NCBI RefSeq assembly: GCF_000284375.1
Contig: NC_017249.1
Coordinates: 1,714,001-1,778,000 of the forward strand
Direction of reading: 5' to 3'
Length of the DNA: 64,000 nt
DNA from: Bradyrhizobium japonicum USDA 6
Lineage (GTDB): Bacteria > Pseudomonadota > Alphaproteobacteria > Rhizobiales > Xanthobacteraceae
Under the pieces are notes generated by a model. The model was not told where the DNA came from. It did not search any database and saw nothing but the letters and a program-made list of their open reading frames with translations. This document shows, piece after piece, positions 26,008 to 33,352 of this stretch (its first letter is position 1; each line of letters begins with the position of its first letter). Made by a program: the position numbers and the translations under genes.

Positions 26008-26775
26008 TTAGCGCGCTCGATCGCCGAGCGAGTTCGCCAGACTTTCCAGGTTTTGCGGCCTCACCTCAATCAGGCCATGGCGAGGAGCATCGATATCGGC
26101 GATCAGGAGGAAGGCAAACGAAACGATCAGCGGTAGTACGAACAACATGCCTCGCCCGGCCTTGCCGCTTCGGTAGCCCATCAGCGCATTCGAACATAGC
26201 GCCATGATCGCCAGGAAAAACCATGCGGCAGTGGGGATCCGATTCCAGAACGCGGCCTGCGTATAGCCTTGCGAATTAAGCACATCGTTCATTCCGGCGA
26301 TTGCCAGCGCTTCCACGGGCGTTGGCTGCGCAGACGAGGATTTGCGGACTGCAGACCAGAGAGCGGCTTGCAACTGAGCCGTCCGTTCTGCGATTTGCTT
26401 GCGCTGATCGTCGTCCTTGTTGAGATAGAACTGGATGCGTAGGCCCGTGTACTCGGCAAGGAGCTTGCGGACGATTGCGGCATCGGCGGCGGGAAGAAAA
26501 TCGGCTCGCAACATTTCGGTTCCGATGGCGTTGGCTTCCGCCTCTTCGAAATTCTTGCGCTGATCATAACGATTGGCCGCCATCGAAAAGCTGAAGCCGA
26601 TGATCAGGCCGAGCAACGTCAGGGTCGCCGCAAGGATGACGCCAAGAAGTTCGCTCTGCTCGTCGTCGGCGGTCGGATAATGTCTGCGTAGCCATGATCC
26701 TGCGACCGCAACGACCGACAGCGCCACAAAGGAAACAATGAACAAAAGCAGCGGGTTGTGTGTCAGATTTTCCAT
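26008..26775 (-). CDS. DUF4239 (bestrophin-like) membrane protein
   Basis: 255 residues with four membrane helices: LLLFIVSFVALSVVAVAG, GVILAATLTLLGLIIGFSFS, AAWFFLAIMALCSNALMGY and MLFVLPLIVSFAFLLIADID, separated by a long soluble middle region (about 70-180). The end motif LLIADIDAPRHG is the signature of the DUF4239/bestrophin-like proteins, thought to be ion-channel-like; function is unproven. The ATG at 26775 begins MENLTHNP; the upstream 17 in-frame codons are probably untranslated. Single gene. Confidence 0.82.
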   Translation of the reverse strand: MENLTHNPLLLFIVSFVALSVVAVAGSWLRRHYPTADDEQSELLGVILAATLTLLGLIIGFSFSMAANRYDQRKNFEEAEANAIGTEMLRADFLPAADAAIVRKLLAEYTGLRIQFYLNKDDDQRKQIAERTAQLQAALWSAVRKSSSAQPTPVEALAIAGMNDVLNSQGYTQAAFWNRIPTAAWFFLAIMALCSNALMGYRSGKAGRGMLFVLPLIVSFAFLLIADIDAPRHGLIEVRPQNLESLANSLGDRAR

Positions 26776-27039
26776 TGCGAACTCGGCAAAATCAAAGACT
26801 CCGACCTGCCCATTTCCGGTCGGCAAAGGGATAATCTAGCATTCATATTGCTGACAGTGTCGCGGGCCGCCTTCCAGTGGCCGCACGGTCGCTTAGGTCA
26901 ACATGCGAATAATCCGACGTGAGCAAATCGCTCGCTCCGCCTCGTTGAGCGGGTCTCAATACAGCGTATCGCCACTTCGCTGATGGGCCAATAGAGCGCT
27001 TTGCCGGCGGCGCATTCCACTTGCCTGTTAGCACTTCCG

Positions 27040-27897
27040 CTATCGGAGCAGATCGGCAATTCGCTCCGACCGAACCATGACGTCGCCAAGGTCGACGAAT
27101 CCGGCGAGGTCGTGCGGGGGTGCCGCAAGTCCGACGCCTTTGGTATCGCCTGGATGCGGCGCCCACACTTCTCGGGTATCAAGCAGGTAGACGCCATACA
27201 CCGCCCGCAGGCCATGCGCGTCGTTCGCCCCGACCGCTTGCTGTATTGAATAGGCTGCGAGCGCGGCGTTGGTCACGATCGATGTCTCGATAAGGGCTTC
27301 CCGGTATCTCGGATGGTGCACAATCTCAGCACCGAACGCCGCGGCCAGCTTCCTTGCGCAGGTCTGAATCACGACCAGCAGACGATCCAGAATGTTGCGC
27401 AGCGAATGCTTCGTCGCGAGGGTCAGGTAGTCGCCGGGATCCAGGAACACATCCACAGCGCTGGTCACGGCGCCGCATCCGCTATGTCCCAGGACAACGA
27501 TGAGCTTCAGACTGCCGCCCAGGTGCTCCACCGCAAACTTCAAGCTGCCCAGGACGTCGGTGCCCAGCACATTGCCTGCGACCCTGACGACGAAGAGGTC
27601 GTTCGGGCCTTCGTTGAAGATGAGTTCGATCGGCACCCTGGCATCCGAGCAGCCAAGAACCGCGGCGAAGGGATGTTGGGTGGGTGTTCCGATTGCGCCG
27701 GAGAGCAGGCCCAGATCACGCGCATCGACGGGCACGACTCTCTCTGTCCGCCCATGTTCGTCTTTGACCTGATCGAGCAGCGCGGCGAAGGTCCGGTTGC
27801 CTTCATCGAGACGAAGTCGCGCTTCGTCGCTATCGGATGGTCGGTGTCTCGCAGGTGCATCTGCTTGATATCGGTAGATGACGTCGACCGTTTTCAC
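27040..27897 (-). CDS. Beta-class carbonic anhydrase
   Basis: 285 residues. Zinc ligands and the Asp-Arg dyad are present: CSDARVP (C83, D85, R87) and HSGCG (H138, C141). The enzyme interconverts CO2 and bicarbonate. It lies 24 bp downstream of a SulP transporter on the same strand; this SulP-carbonic anhydrase pairing suggests bicarbonate handling. Start is a GTG with AAGGAAG five bases upstream; no in-frame ATG fits better. The N-terminal 60 residues are longer than in minimal enzymes. Confidence 0.92.
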   Translation of the reverse strand: MKTVDVIYRYQADAPARHRPSDSDEARLRLDEGNRTFAALLDQVKDEHGRTERVVPVDARDLGLLSGAIGTPTQHPFAAVLGCSDARVPIELIFNEGPNDLFVVRVAGNVLGTDVLGSLKFAVEHLGGSLKLIVVLGHSGCGAVTSAVDVFLDPGDYLTLATKHSLRNILDRLLVVIQTCARKLAAAFGAEIVHHPRYREALIETSIVTNAALAAYSIQQAVGANDAHGLRAVYGVYLLDTREVWAPHPGDTKGVGLAAPPHDLAGFVDLGDVMVRSERIADLLR

Positions 27898-27921
27898 ATC
27901 GGCTTCCTTTTGCGGACAGGG

Positions 27922-29640
27922 TTAGCCTGTCTGTCTCAGGGTCACCAAAAGCACCTTCTCGACAGTTGCTGTGCGATCGATGCCTCCGACCTTGTTCTCG
28001 AGGCCATCGGCGCGCAGGAGATCGCGCACCCTTCCGTGGGCGCCGACGATCCGCAGCGCGATACTTCGGCCGGAGAGCTCGGCCTCCAGCTCGCGCAGCA
28101 TCCGTGAGCCCGCGAGATCGATAAACGGTGATGCGGACAGATCGCAGACCACCAGACGGATCGGGCCCGAGGTGGATTGAACGCGGGCCAGAACCGCTTC
28201 CCGCACGGCATCGGCATTGGGGTAGATCAGCGAGGCCTCCGGCCGAAACACGATCACGCCAGGCACCGGCTCGTTGTCAGGATGGCGGTCCATATCGGAA
28301 TATTGTTCGGTCCCCGGAATCCGCCCGAGGAAGGCGACGTGGGGCTGCGATGCACGCGCCAGCAGCAGCAGAATGGAAGCCAGCGCCGCGAGCAGGATGC
28401 CGTGAAGAATTCCAAGCCAAAGCACGGCGAGGAGCGCGATCGCCGCTGCCAGGAAGTCGAGCCGGCTGACGTGCCACATGCGGATCATCGCCGGGAAATC
28501 CAATAGTCCATAGATCGCGGTGAGGACGACCGCGGCGAGCACAGCCTTCGGAAGGTTCTCCAGTAGCCCCGTGAGAAAGAGCAGGCACAGAGCCAGTGTG
28601 GCCGCGGCGAAGATGAGTGCTAAAGCTGAACGGGCGCCCGCCTTGTCGTTGACGGCCGACTGCGACAGTCCACCGGCAACCGGGTAACCCTGACCAATGG
28701 CTGCGGCGAGATTGGCGGCGCCGATGCCGAGAAGCTCCTGGCGTGCGTCGATTGCATAGCCGTGCTTTGCCGCAAGGGTTCGCGCCGCGGACACGCCCTC
28801 GATGTAGGCCAGCAACAGGCAGCCCCCCGCAAGCGGCAGGATGCCCTCGACGTCCCGGATCCGCAGAGCCGGCGGGGCGAGGCTCGGCAGACCCGACGGA
28901 ATCTTGCCTGTCACGGGAACGCCAAGCGCCGGCAGACCGAGCAGGCTCGCGGCCGCGATAGCCAGCACGACGACGCCGAGCGCGACGGGGCGTCCCGGCA
29001 TCAGGCGCCCGCCGGCGACGAGCAGAACGAGGGCCACGACCCCTACGAGAAGGACAAGCAGCTGGGTCTGACCGAGCTGTCCGACGAACAGATAAACCCG
29101 TTCGAAGAAGTTGTGACCGCCGCCCGGGACGCCGAACAGGCTCGGCAACTGCGTCATCGCGATGGTGAGGCCGGCACCAGCCTTGAACCCGACCAGAATG
29201 CTGTCACTGATCAGTTTGACCAGCGCGCTCAACCGCAACAGCCAGGCGAGGAAGCTGAGTGCGGCCACGGTGAAGGCAGCAAGGCTGGCGATCTGCACAT
29301 AGCGGAGTGCGTCGCCGGCAGCCATCGCGCCCACCGTGCCCGCGATCATGAGCGAGATGGCGGAGGTCGGCCCGATCGCAAGCTGGCGCGACGAGCCGAA
29401 CAACGCGTAGCCGATGCCTCCCAGCAGGTAGCCGTAGATGCCGACCTGCGGAGGCAGCCCGGCAAGTCCGGCATAGGCAAGGGAGACCGGGATTGCGTAG
29501 GCTGCGAGCGTGATGCCGGCGATGATGTCGGAAGGCAGCCAGGCCGCGGAATAATCCGCGAGCCACCGGGTTGGCGGTAGCCAGGACAGCCACGCGCTCT
29601 GCCGCTCGACGCTGCCCGTTGGTTCTGTCGCGTCTGCCAT
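27922..29640 (-). CDS. SulP-family anion transporter with STAS domain
   Basis: 572 residues. Ten to twelve helices begin near residue 35 with DIIAGITLAAYAIPVSLAYA and PPQVGIYGYLLGGIGYALFG, the SulP signature. A STAS domain (about 440-560) has VVCDLSASPFIDLAGSRML. SulP proteins carry sulfate, bicarbonate or dicarboxylates; co-transcription with a carbonic anhydrase points to bicarbonate. A FixK/FNR box lies 58 bp upstream, shared with the divergent DUF2252 gene. The ATG at 29640 (MADATEP) is preferred; the upstream open frame to 30018 runs antisense through the DUF2252 gene. Confidence 0.92.
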   Translation of the reverse strand: MADATEPTGSVERQSAWLSWLPPTRWLADYSAAWLPSDIIAGITLAAYAIPVSLAYAGLAGLPPQVGIYGYLLGGIGYALFGSSRQLAIGPTSAISLMIAGTVGAMAAGDALRYVQIASLAAFTVAALSFLAWLLRLSALVKLISDSILVGFKAGAGLTIAMTQLPSLFGVPGGGHNFFERVYLFVGQLGQTQLLVLLVGVVALVLLVAGGRLMPGRPVALGVVVLAIAAASLLGLPALGVPVTGKIPSGLPSLAPPALRIRDVEGILPLAGGCLLLAYIEGVSAARTLAAKHGYAIDARQELLGIGAANLAAAIGQGYPVAGGLSQSAVNDKAGARSALALIFAAATLALCLLFLTGLLENLPKAVLAAVVLTAIYGLLDFPAMIRMWHVSRLDFLAAAIALLAVLWLGILHGILLAALASILLLLARASQPHVAFLGRIPGTEQYSDMDRHPDNEPVPGVIVFRPEASLIYPNADAVREAVLARVQSTSGPIRLVVCDLSASPFIDLAGSRMLRELEAELSGRSIALRIVGAHGRVRDLLRADGLENKVGGIDRTATVEKVLLVTLRQTG

Positions 29641-29698
29641 GGTGCCAAGCCTTTCGGCCGGTGGGACGGCAACACTGACGTGGCTGCCTCGCGATCGC

Positions 29699-29712
29699 TT
29701 GATCCAGGTCAA
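29699..29712. promoter_or_regulatory. FixK/FNR-type box between divergent genes
   Basis: TTGATCCAGGTCAA, an exact TTGA-N6-TCAA match. It is 58 bp before the SulP start (minus strand) and 50 bp before the DUF2252 start (plus strand), so it could serve either or both under low oxygen. Confidence 0.68.
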
Positions 29713-29762
29713 TGCCCTCGAGGCTTCCCGATCGAAAAATGAAGCATAGACCGGGGTTCGTG

Positions 29763-31181
29763 ATGGATTTTGCCAGTCACAAATCAGAGGCCAAGACGCG
29801 GCCGACTGCCGGCCCAACACCCCACATCGTCTTCCCAAGCGATCGCGCTGCCGCCGGCAAGGCTCTGCGCGACAAGCTCGCGCGCGAGCAACATGGCCGC
29901 TGGAAGCCATCCAAGGAGCGGCCGAGCCCCCTCGACATCCTGCGTAGATCGGACGCCGGCCGGGTGAAGGAGCTGGTGCCGATCCGCTATGGCCGGATGC
30001 TGCAATCGCCGTTCGCATTCTATCGTGGCTCCGCGGGCGTGATGGCCGCGGACCTGGCGCTCACGCCGAGCACCGGGCTGAACGTGCAGGCGTGTGGCGA
30101 CTGCCACCTCGCGAATTTCGGCGGCTTTGCCACCCCCGAGCGCCATATCATTTTCGACATCAACGATTTCGATGAGACGTTGCCGGCCCCGTGGGAATGG
30201 GACGTCAAGCGTCTCGCCGCCTCGGTCGTGCTCGCCGCACGATCGATCGGATTGTCCGACACCACAGGCCGCAATTGCGCGATCGCTGCTGCGCGCGGCT
30301 ATCGCGAACACATGCGCGGATTCTCGAGGATGGATCCACTCGCCGTATGGTACGCGAACATCGCCGCCGAGGATTTGATGGCGATCGCGCCAAAGAGGGC
30401 CCGGAAGCACCTGCAACGGCGGATCGACCATGCGGCCGTGGACAGGGGCTCGGAGCTGGATTTTCCCAAGCTTGCCGGCAGCATTGGCGGGCAAATCCGC
30501 ATCACCGAGCAACCTCCGCTTATCTTTCACCCTGGAGCGGCTCACGGTTCTGATTTCCTGTCGACGCTCGAGGGGATCTTGCGCATTTACCGAGATTCGC
30601 TGGCCGACGACCGGCGTCAGCTATTCGACCGCTACCGGCTGGTCGACGCCGCCATCAAGGTGGTCGGCGTTGGAAGCGTAGGCCGGCGATGCTGGATCGT
30701 CCTGTTGATGTCGGAGGCCAACTGCCCTCTGTTTCTGCAGGTGAAGGAGGCGGCGCCATCCGCTCTGGAGAGCTATGCGGGAAGGAGTGCCTATCGTCAT
30801 CACGGACAGCGCGTGGTTGTGGGTCAGCGCCTGATGCAGCCCGCGTCGGATATTTTCCTCGGCTGGCTCACGGGCCCCCACAACCGTCCGTTTTACGTAC
30901 GGCAGCTGCGCGACGCCAAGATCAAGCCCCTGATCGAAACTTTCGACGCGAAAGTTCTGGAGGTCTATGCGGGCGCATGCGGCTGGGTGCTCGCGCGTGC
31001 GCATGCCAAGGTCAGCGAGATATCGGCGACGATCAGCGGGTATCTCGGCTCATCCAGCGACGAATTCGACCAGGCCATGGGCCACTTTGCGCTTGCCTAC
31101 GCCGATCAGGCCGAGCGCGACCATGCCACCCTGAAAGCTGCCGTGAAGAAGGGCGACATCAGGGTGTATCTGGAATCCTAG
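29763..31181 (+). CDS. DUF2252 family protein
   Basis: 472 residues, soluble. The conserved parts IRYGRMLQSPFAFYRGSA, GDCHLANFGGFATPE and FDINDFDETLPAPWEWDVKR are the DUF2252 core, which has a kinase-like (aminoglycoside phosphotransferase-related) look: HLANFG resembles a catalytic loop and FDINDFDE a metal-binding loop. Function is unknown. The ATG at 29763 has CCGGGG six bases upstream and is preferred over one at 29739. Divergent from SulP around a FixK box, so it may be part of the low-oxygen response. Confidence 0.85.
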   Translation: MDFASHKSEAKTRPTAGPTPHIVFPSDRAAAGKALRDKLAREQHGRWKPSKERPSPLDILRRSDAGRVKELVPIRYGRMLQSPFAFYRGSAGVMAADLALTPSTGLNVQACGDCHLANFGGFATPERHIIFDINDFDETLPAPWEWDVKRLAASVVLAARSIGLSDTTGRNCAIAAARGYREHMRGFSRMDPLAVWYANIAAEDLMAIAPKRARKHLQRRIDHAAVDRGSELDFPKLAGSIGGQIRITEQPPLIFHPGAAHGSDFLSTLEGILRIYRDSLADDRRQLFDRYRLVDAAIKVVGVGSVGRRCWIVLLMSEANCPLFLQVKEAAPSALESYAGRSAYRHHGQRVVVGQRLMQPASDIFLGWLTGPHNRPFYVRQLRDAKIKPLIETFDAKVLEVYAGACGWVLARAHAKVSEISATISGYLGSSSDEFDQAMGHFALAYADQAERDHATLKAAVKKGDIRVYLES

Positions 31182-31213
31182 CAACAGTGCTGCGCTGCGG
31201 ACCAGCAAAGATC

Positions 31214-31483
31214 TCAGCGGCAGACGTAAGTGCCGTTGACTAGCACGCGCACGCAGGCCGTGCCGGCAGCGGCCGCACCTACGGCGGCGCCGCCAACGAC
31301 CGCCCGTCGCGTCTGCCGACGCGCAACGCCCGCAACGCTGACAGGGGTCAGCGGGCGACCGACCCGCGCCTGAGCGCTCTCGACAGACAGCGAGACGCCG
31401 CCTTGATCGGTCCAGCCGAAAGAAAGCAACACCCCGCCCATCAAGGCGGCAGCTGCGACGGCAAACGTTCCCATCCGTTTCAT
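31214..31483 (-). CDS. Small exported protein, hypothetical
   Basis: 89 residues with a signal peptide (FAVAAAALMGGVLLSFGW). The remainder contains RRQTRRAVVGGAAVGAAAAG, an Ala/Gly-rich hydrophobic stretch, and a Cys pair at the end (TACVRVLVNGTYVCR) that may form a disulfide. The GVARRxTRRxxxG...NGTYVCR pattern recurs in small secreted proteins of Bradyrhizobium, as far as I recall. A FixK/FNR box is 63 bp upstream. Function unknown. Confidence 0.68.
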   Translation of the reverse strand: MKRMGTFAVAAAALMGGVLLSFGWTDQGGVSLSVESAQARVGRPLTPVSVAGVARRQTRRAVVGGAAVGAAAAGTACVRVLVNGTYVCR

Positions 31484-31735
31484 AGGCCTTCTCCGTTACG
31501 CAACCAGTCCCCGCGCATGAGCTTGCTCGCGCCAGCTTCGCCAGTCTTGATTCAGATCAACGGGCCATCGCAGAACGATTCATCTCGAAGCGTCCTTTTC
31601 GACCAGAATGGACACGCTCACTGACATAACCCACAACGGGAATACCATCAGGCTCCAGTCGAGATAGTAGCTCTCGGCTAGGAGCCCGATCGCCACCGAG
31701 CAGTAATTCAAACTCCTGATTGACGGGGCGAATCA
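31484..31735. other. Intergenic region with FixK box and no intact gene
   Basis: Together with the IS relic that follows, about 375 bp lie between the small exported protein and the DUF3606 gene. It contains the FixK box at 31547-31560; otherwise no coding signal or RNA hairpin stands out. Confidence 0.5.
31547..31560 (-). promoter_or_regulatory. FixK/FNR-type box
   Basis: TTGATTCAGATCAA, an exact TTGA-N6-TCAA match, 63 bp upstream of the small exported protein gene. Confidence 0.65.
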
Positions 31736-31792
31736 TGCGCTACGAGCCCACCGACGATGAGTGGACTGGCATCGCTCTATCAACGTGATCAA
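31736..31792 (+). pseudogene. Relic of an IS5-family transposase N-terminus
   Basis: A short frame starting ATGCGCTACGAGCCC reads MRYEPTDDEWTGIAL before a stop. This closely resembles the start of IS5-type transposases in rhizobia (MRYELTDxEWxxI...). Only some 16 codons remain, so it is a remnant, not an active element. No terminal inverted repeats or target duplication could be defined. Confidence 0.55.
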
Positions 31793-31860
31793 CCGAGCAG
31801 GTGACGTATGTCAGGCAGGCGCGCGCGGCGCATGTCCGCGCAGCGGTCAGAAGGGGCGTC

Positions 31861-32274
31861 TCAGGCCGCCTGCTTGCGCTTGGTCGGCTTGGCGGTCTTG
31901 CTCACCCTCTTCTTGGCTACCGTCTTCTTCGCCGCCTTCTGGGCCGCGAGATAGGCTTCGACTTTCCTGGAGGAATGGCCGGCCGCGGCGACGGCGGCCT
32001 TCAGCTTTGCCGGGGTGATCTTGAACTTCTTCGACCAGTAGCGGACCTCGTAGGCCTCGCTCAGCGCGATCCGGCTCTTGTCGGAGGCGCGGTGCTTCTG
32101 GAGCTTGATGTAGGCCTCGACCTTTTTGGCGGAGCGGCCGACCTTCTTGACGGCGTATTTCAGCTTGGCCGGCGTCACCTTGAACTTCTTCGACCAGTAG
32201 GCGACTTCGTATTTTTCGGTGAGCGCAATCAGCGCGCGATCGGCGCCGCCCCGCTTTGCCTTATTGTCGGCCAT
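31861..32274 (-). CDS. Tandem DUF3606 protein with basic histone-like tail
   Basis: 137 residues. Two copies of the DUF3606 motif: residues about 12-57 (EKYEVAYWSKKFKVTPAKLK) and 64-110 (EAYEVRYWSKKFKITPAKLK), nearly identical in their cores. A Lys/Ala-rich tail follows (111-137, KKTVAKKRVSKTAKPTKRK), like the tails of histone H1-type bacterial proteins. Single DUF3606 proteins of about 60 residues are common in rhizobia and of unknown role. The tail suggests nucleic acid binding. The ATG at 32274 follows GGGGAGGAAAG, a strong ribosome site. Confidence 0.85.
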   Translation of the reverse strand: MADNKAKRGGADRALIALTEKYEVAYWSKKFKVTPAKLKYAVKKVGRSAKKVEAYIKLQKHRASDKSRIALSEAYEVRYWSKKFKITPAKLKAAVAAAGHSSRKVEAYLAAQKAAKKTVAKKRVSKTAKPTKRKQAA

Positions 32275-32478
32275 GCTTTCCTCCCCTGCCCTGGATGGCA
32301 TCCAGTCTAGCATGCAACCCGATTTGGAACACAAGGCGTGGGTCGCGCGGCGATTGCGCGGTACGGCGGTTTTGCACCGAAGTGTCAAACGGTTGTCGCG
32401 CACAACCCCGCTTCAAGCCGGAAACGGCGTTCTACTGTGCATGGGGTTGTTTTCGCAATTTTAGTTTTGGACCGGCCG

Positions 32479-33048
32479 TTACGCCCGCTGCATCGTCCGA
32501 AAGGTGATCGAATAGCGGCGTGCCTCGACCGGCGGGATGCTGTGCTCCCAGTGCGACCGCGCCTCTCCGTCCATCAGGTAGAGCGAGCGCGGCAGGGCTT
32601 CGAGCGCGTGGCGCTCCCATTTGTCGCCGCTGCGGCGGCGGAAGCGGAATTTGCATGGCGAGCCCAGCGACAGGCCGAGGATCTCCTTGAAGTGCGGCTT
32701 GTCGCGGTGCCAGCCGATGCCGACGCCGGTGTCATATTCGGTGCAGAGCACCTGCCGGACGCTGCCGGCGGCGAGGCCCGCCCAGGCCTCGGCCTGCCGC
32801 GCGACGGGCAGGACCCACTCCGGGATCGGCTCGGCCTCGGCCAGCCGTTGCAGCGAATAGTCATAGCGATAGCCGAACGACGCCACCCGGCGGTTGCCCT
32901 CGAAGGCGCCGAACTGGAAGCGCTGCAGCGGCAATGCTGCGATGCGGTCGATCAAGTCCTGCTCGACCGCGGCCTCGACGAAGTCATCGGTATAGCGAAG
33001 CCCCGCAGGGCCCGCTTGCGGGTCGGCAAATAGACCAAGCTGCGTCAT
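32479..33048 (-). CDS. AlkB-family 2-oxoglutarate/Fe(II) dioxygenase
   Basis: 189 residues. The iron site is clear: WHRDKPHF (His and Asp of HxD) and SHWEHSIPP (second His), with RRYSITFR providing the 2-oxoglutarate Arg. AlkB enzymes remove alkyl groups from DNA or RNA bases oxidatively. This length and the N-terminal LFADP are seen in the rhizobial AlkB homologues. Two ATGs (33057 and 33048) are possible; 33048 gives MTQLGLF. Single gene. Confidence 0.87.
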   Translation of the reverse strand: MTQLGLFADPQAGPAGLRYTDDFVEAAVEQDLIDRIAALPLQRFQFGAFEGNRRVASFGYRYDYSLQRLAEAEPIPEWVLPVARQAEAWAGLAAGSVRQVLCTEYDTGVGIGWHRDKPHFKEILGLSLGSPCKFRFRRRSGDKWERHALEALPRSLYLMDGEARSHWEHSIPPVEARRYSITFRTMQRA

Positions 33049-33127
33049 TGCTCGCATTTCCGTGATGGAACCTATTGGCGGCTGATGCGACTTACATAGG
33101 ACACGAAAAAAAACGTGCGAGGCTGTC

Positions 33128-33268
33128 ATGGCAGAGAAGCATACCGCCGATCCGGCGGAGATCATGCGGGCGACCGGTCATCCCGAGCTGGAATATGCCG
33201 CCGGCTGGACCATCGCCGGTCTGGTCACCATCGGCACCATCGTCGCCGCCTGGGTGTTCGCGATCTAG
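33128..33268 (+). CDS. Small single-span membrane protein
   Basis: 46 residues: a polar N-terminus (MAEKHTADPAEIMRATGHPE), then one hydrophobic helix (YAAGWTIAGLVTIGTIVAAW) ending VFAI. GAGG lies about ten bases upstream of the ATG. The codon use is like that of real genes here, and the composition is typical of small membrane proteins, but no family is known to me. It sits alone, with a dispersed palindrome directly after the stop codon. Confidence 0.55.
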   Translation: MAEKHTADPAEIMRATGHPELEYAAGWTIAGLVTIGTIVAAWVFAI

Positions 33269-33269
33269 G

Positions 33270-33324
33270 GCATGATCCGGAAAAGTGTGAAGCGGTTTTC
33301 CGAACAGATCTTGCCAAAACAAAA
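33270..33324. repeat. Dispersed palindrome GCATGATCCGGAAAA...TTTTCCGA
   Basis: Starts GCATGATCCGGAAAAGTGTG and includes GCGGTTTTCCGAACAGATC, then an A-rich end (CAAAACAAAAAACTG). A close copy lies at 47657-47718. This is a familiar intergenic repeat in Bradyrhizobium; each copy here begins within a few bases of a stop codon. Confidence 0.75.
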
Positions 33325-33352
33325 AACTGAGGGGCGATGACCTCATCGCGCC

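Noticed and set aside
29641..30018. N-terminal extension of the SulP gene
   Set aside because: The extra 126 codons overlap the divergent DUF2252 gene and have no membrane or family features.
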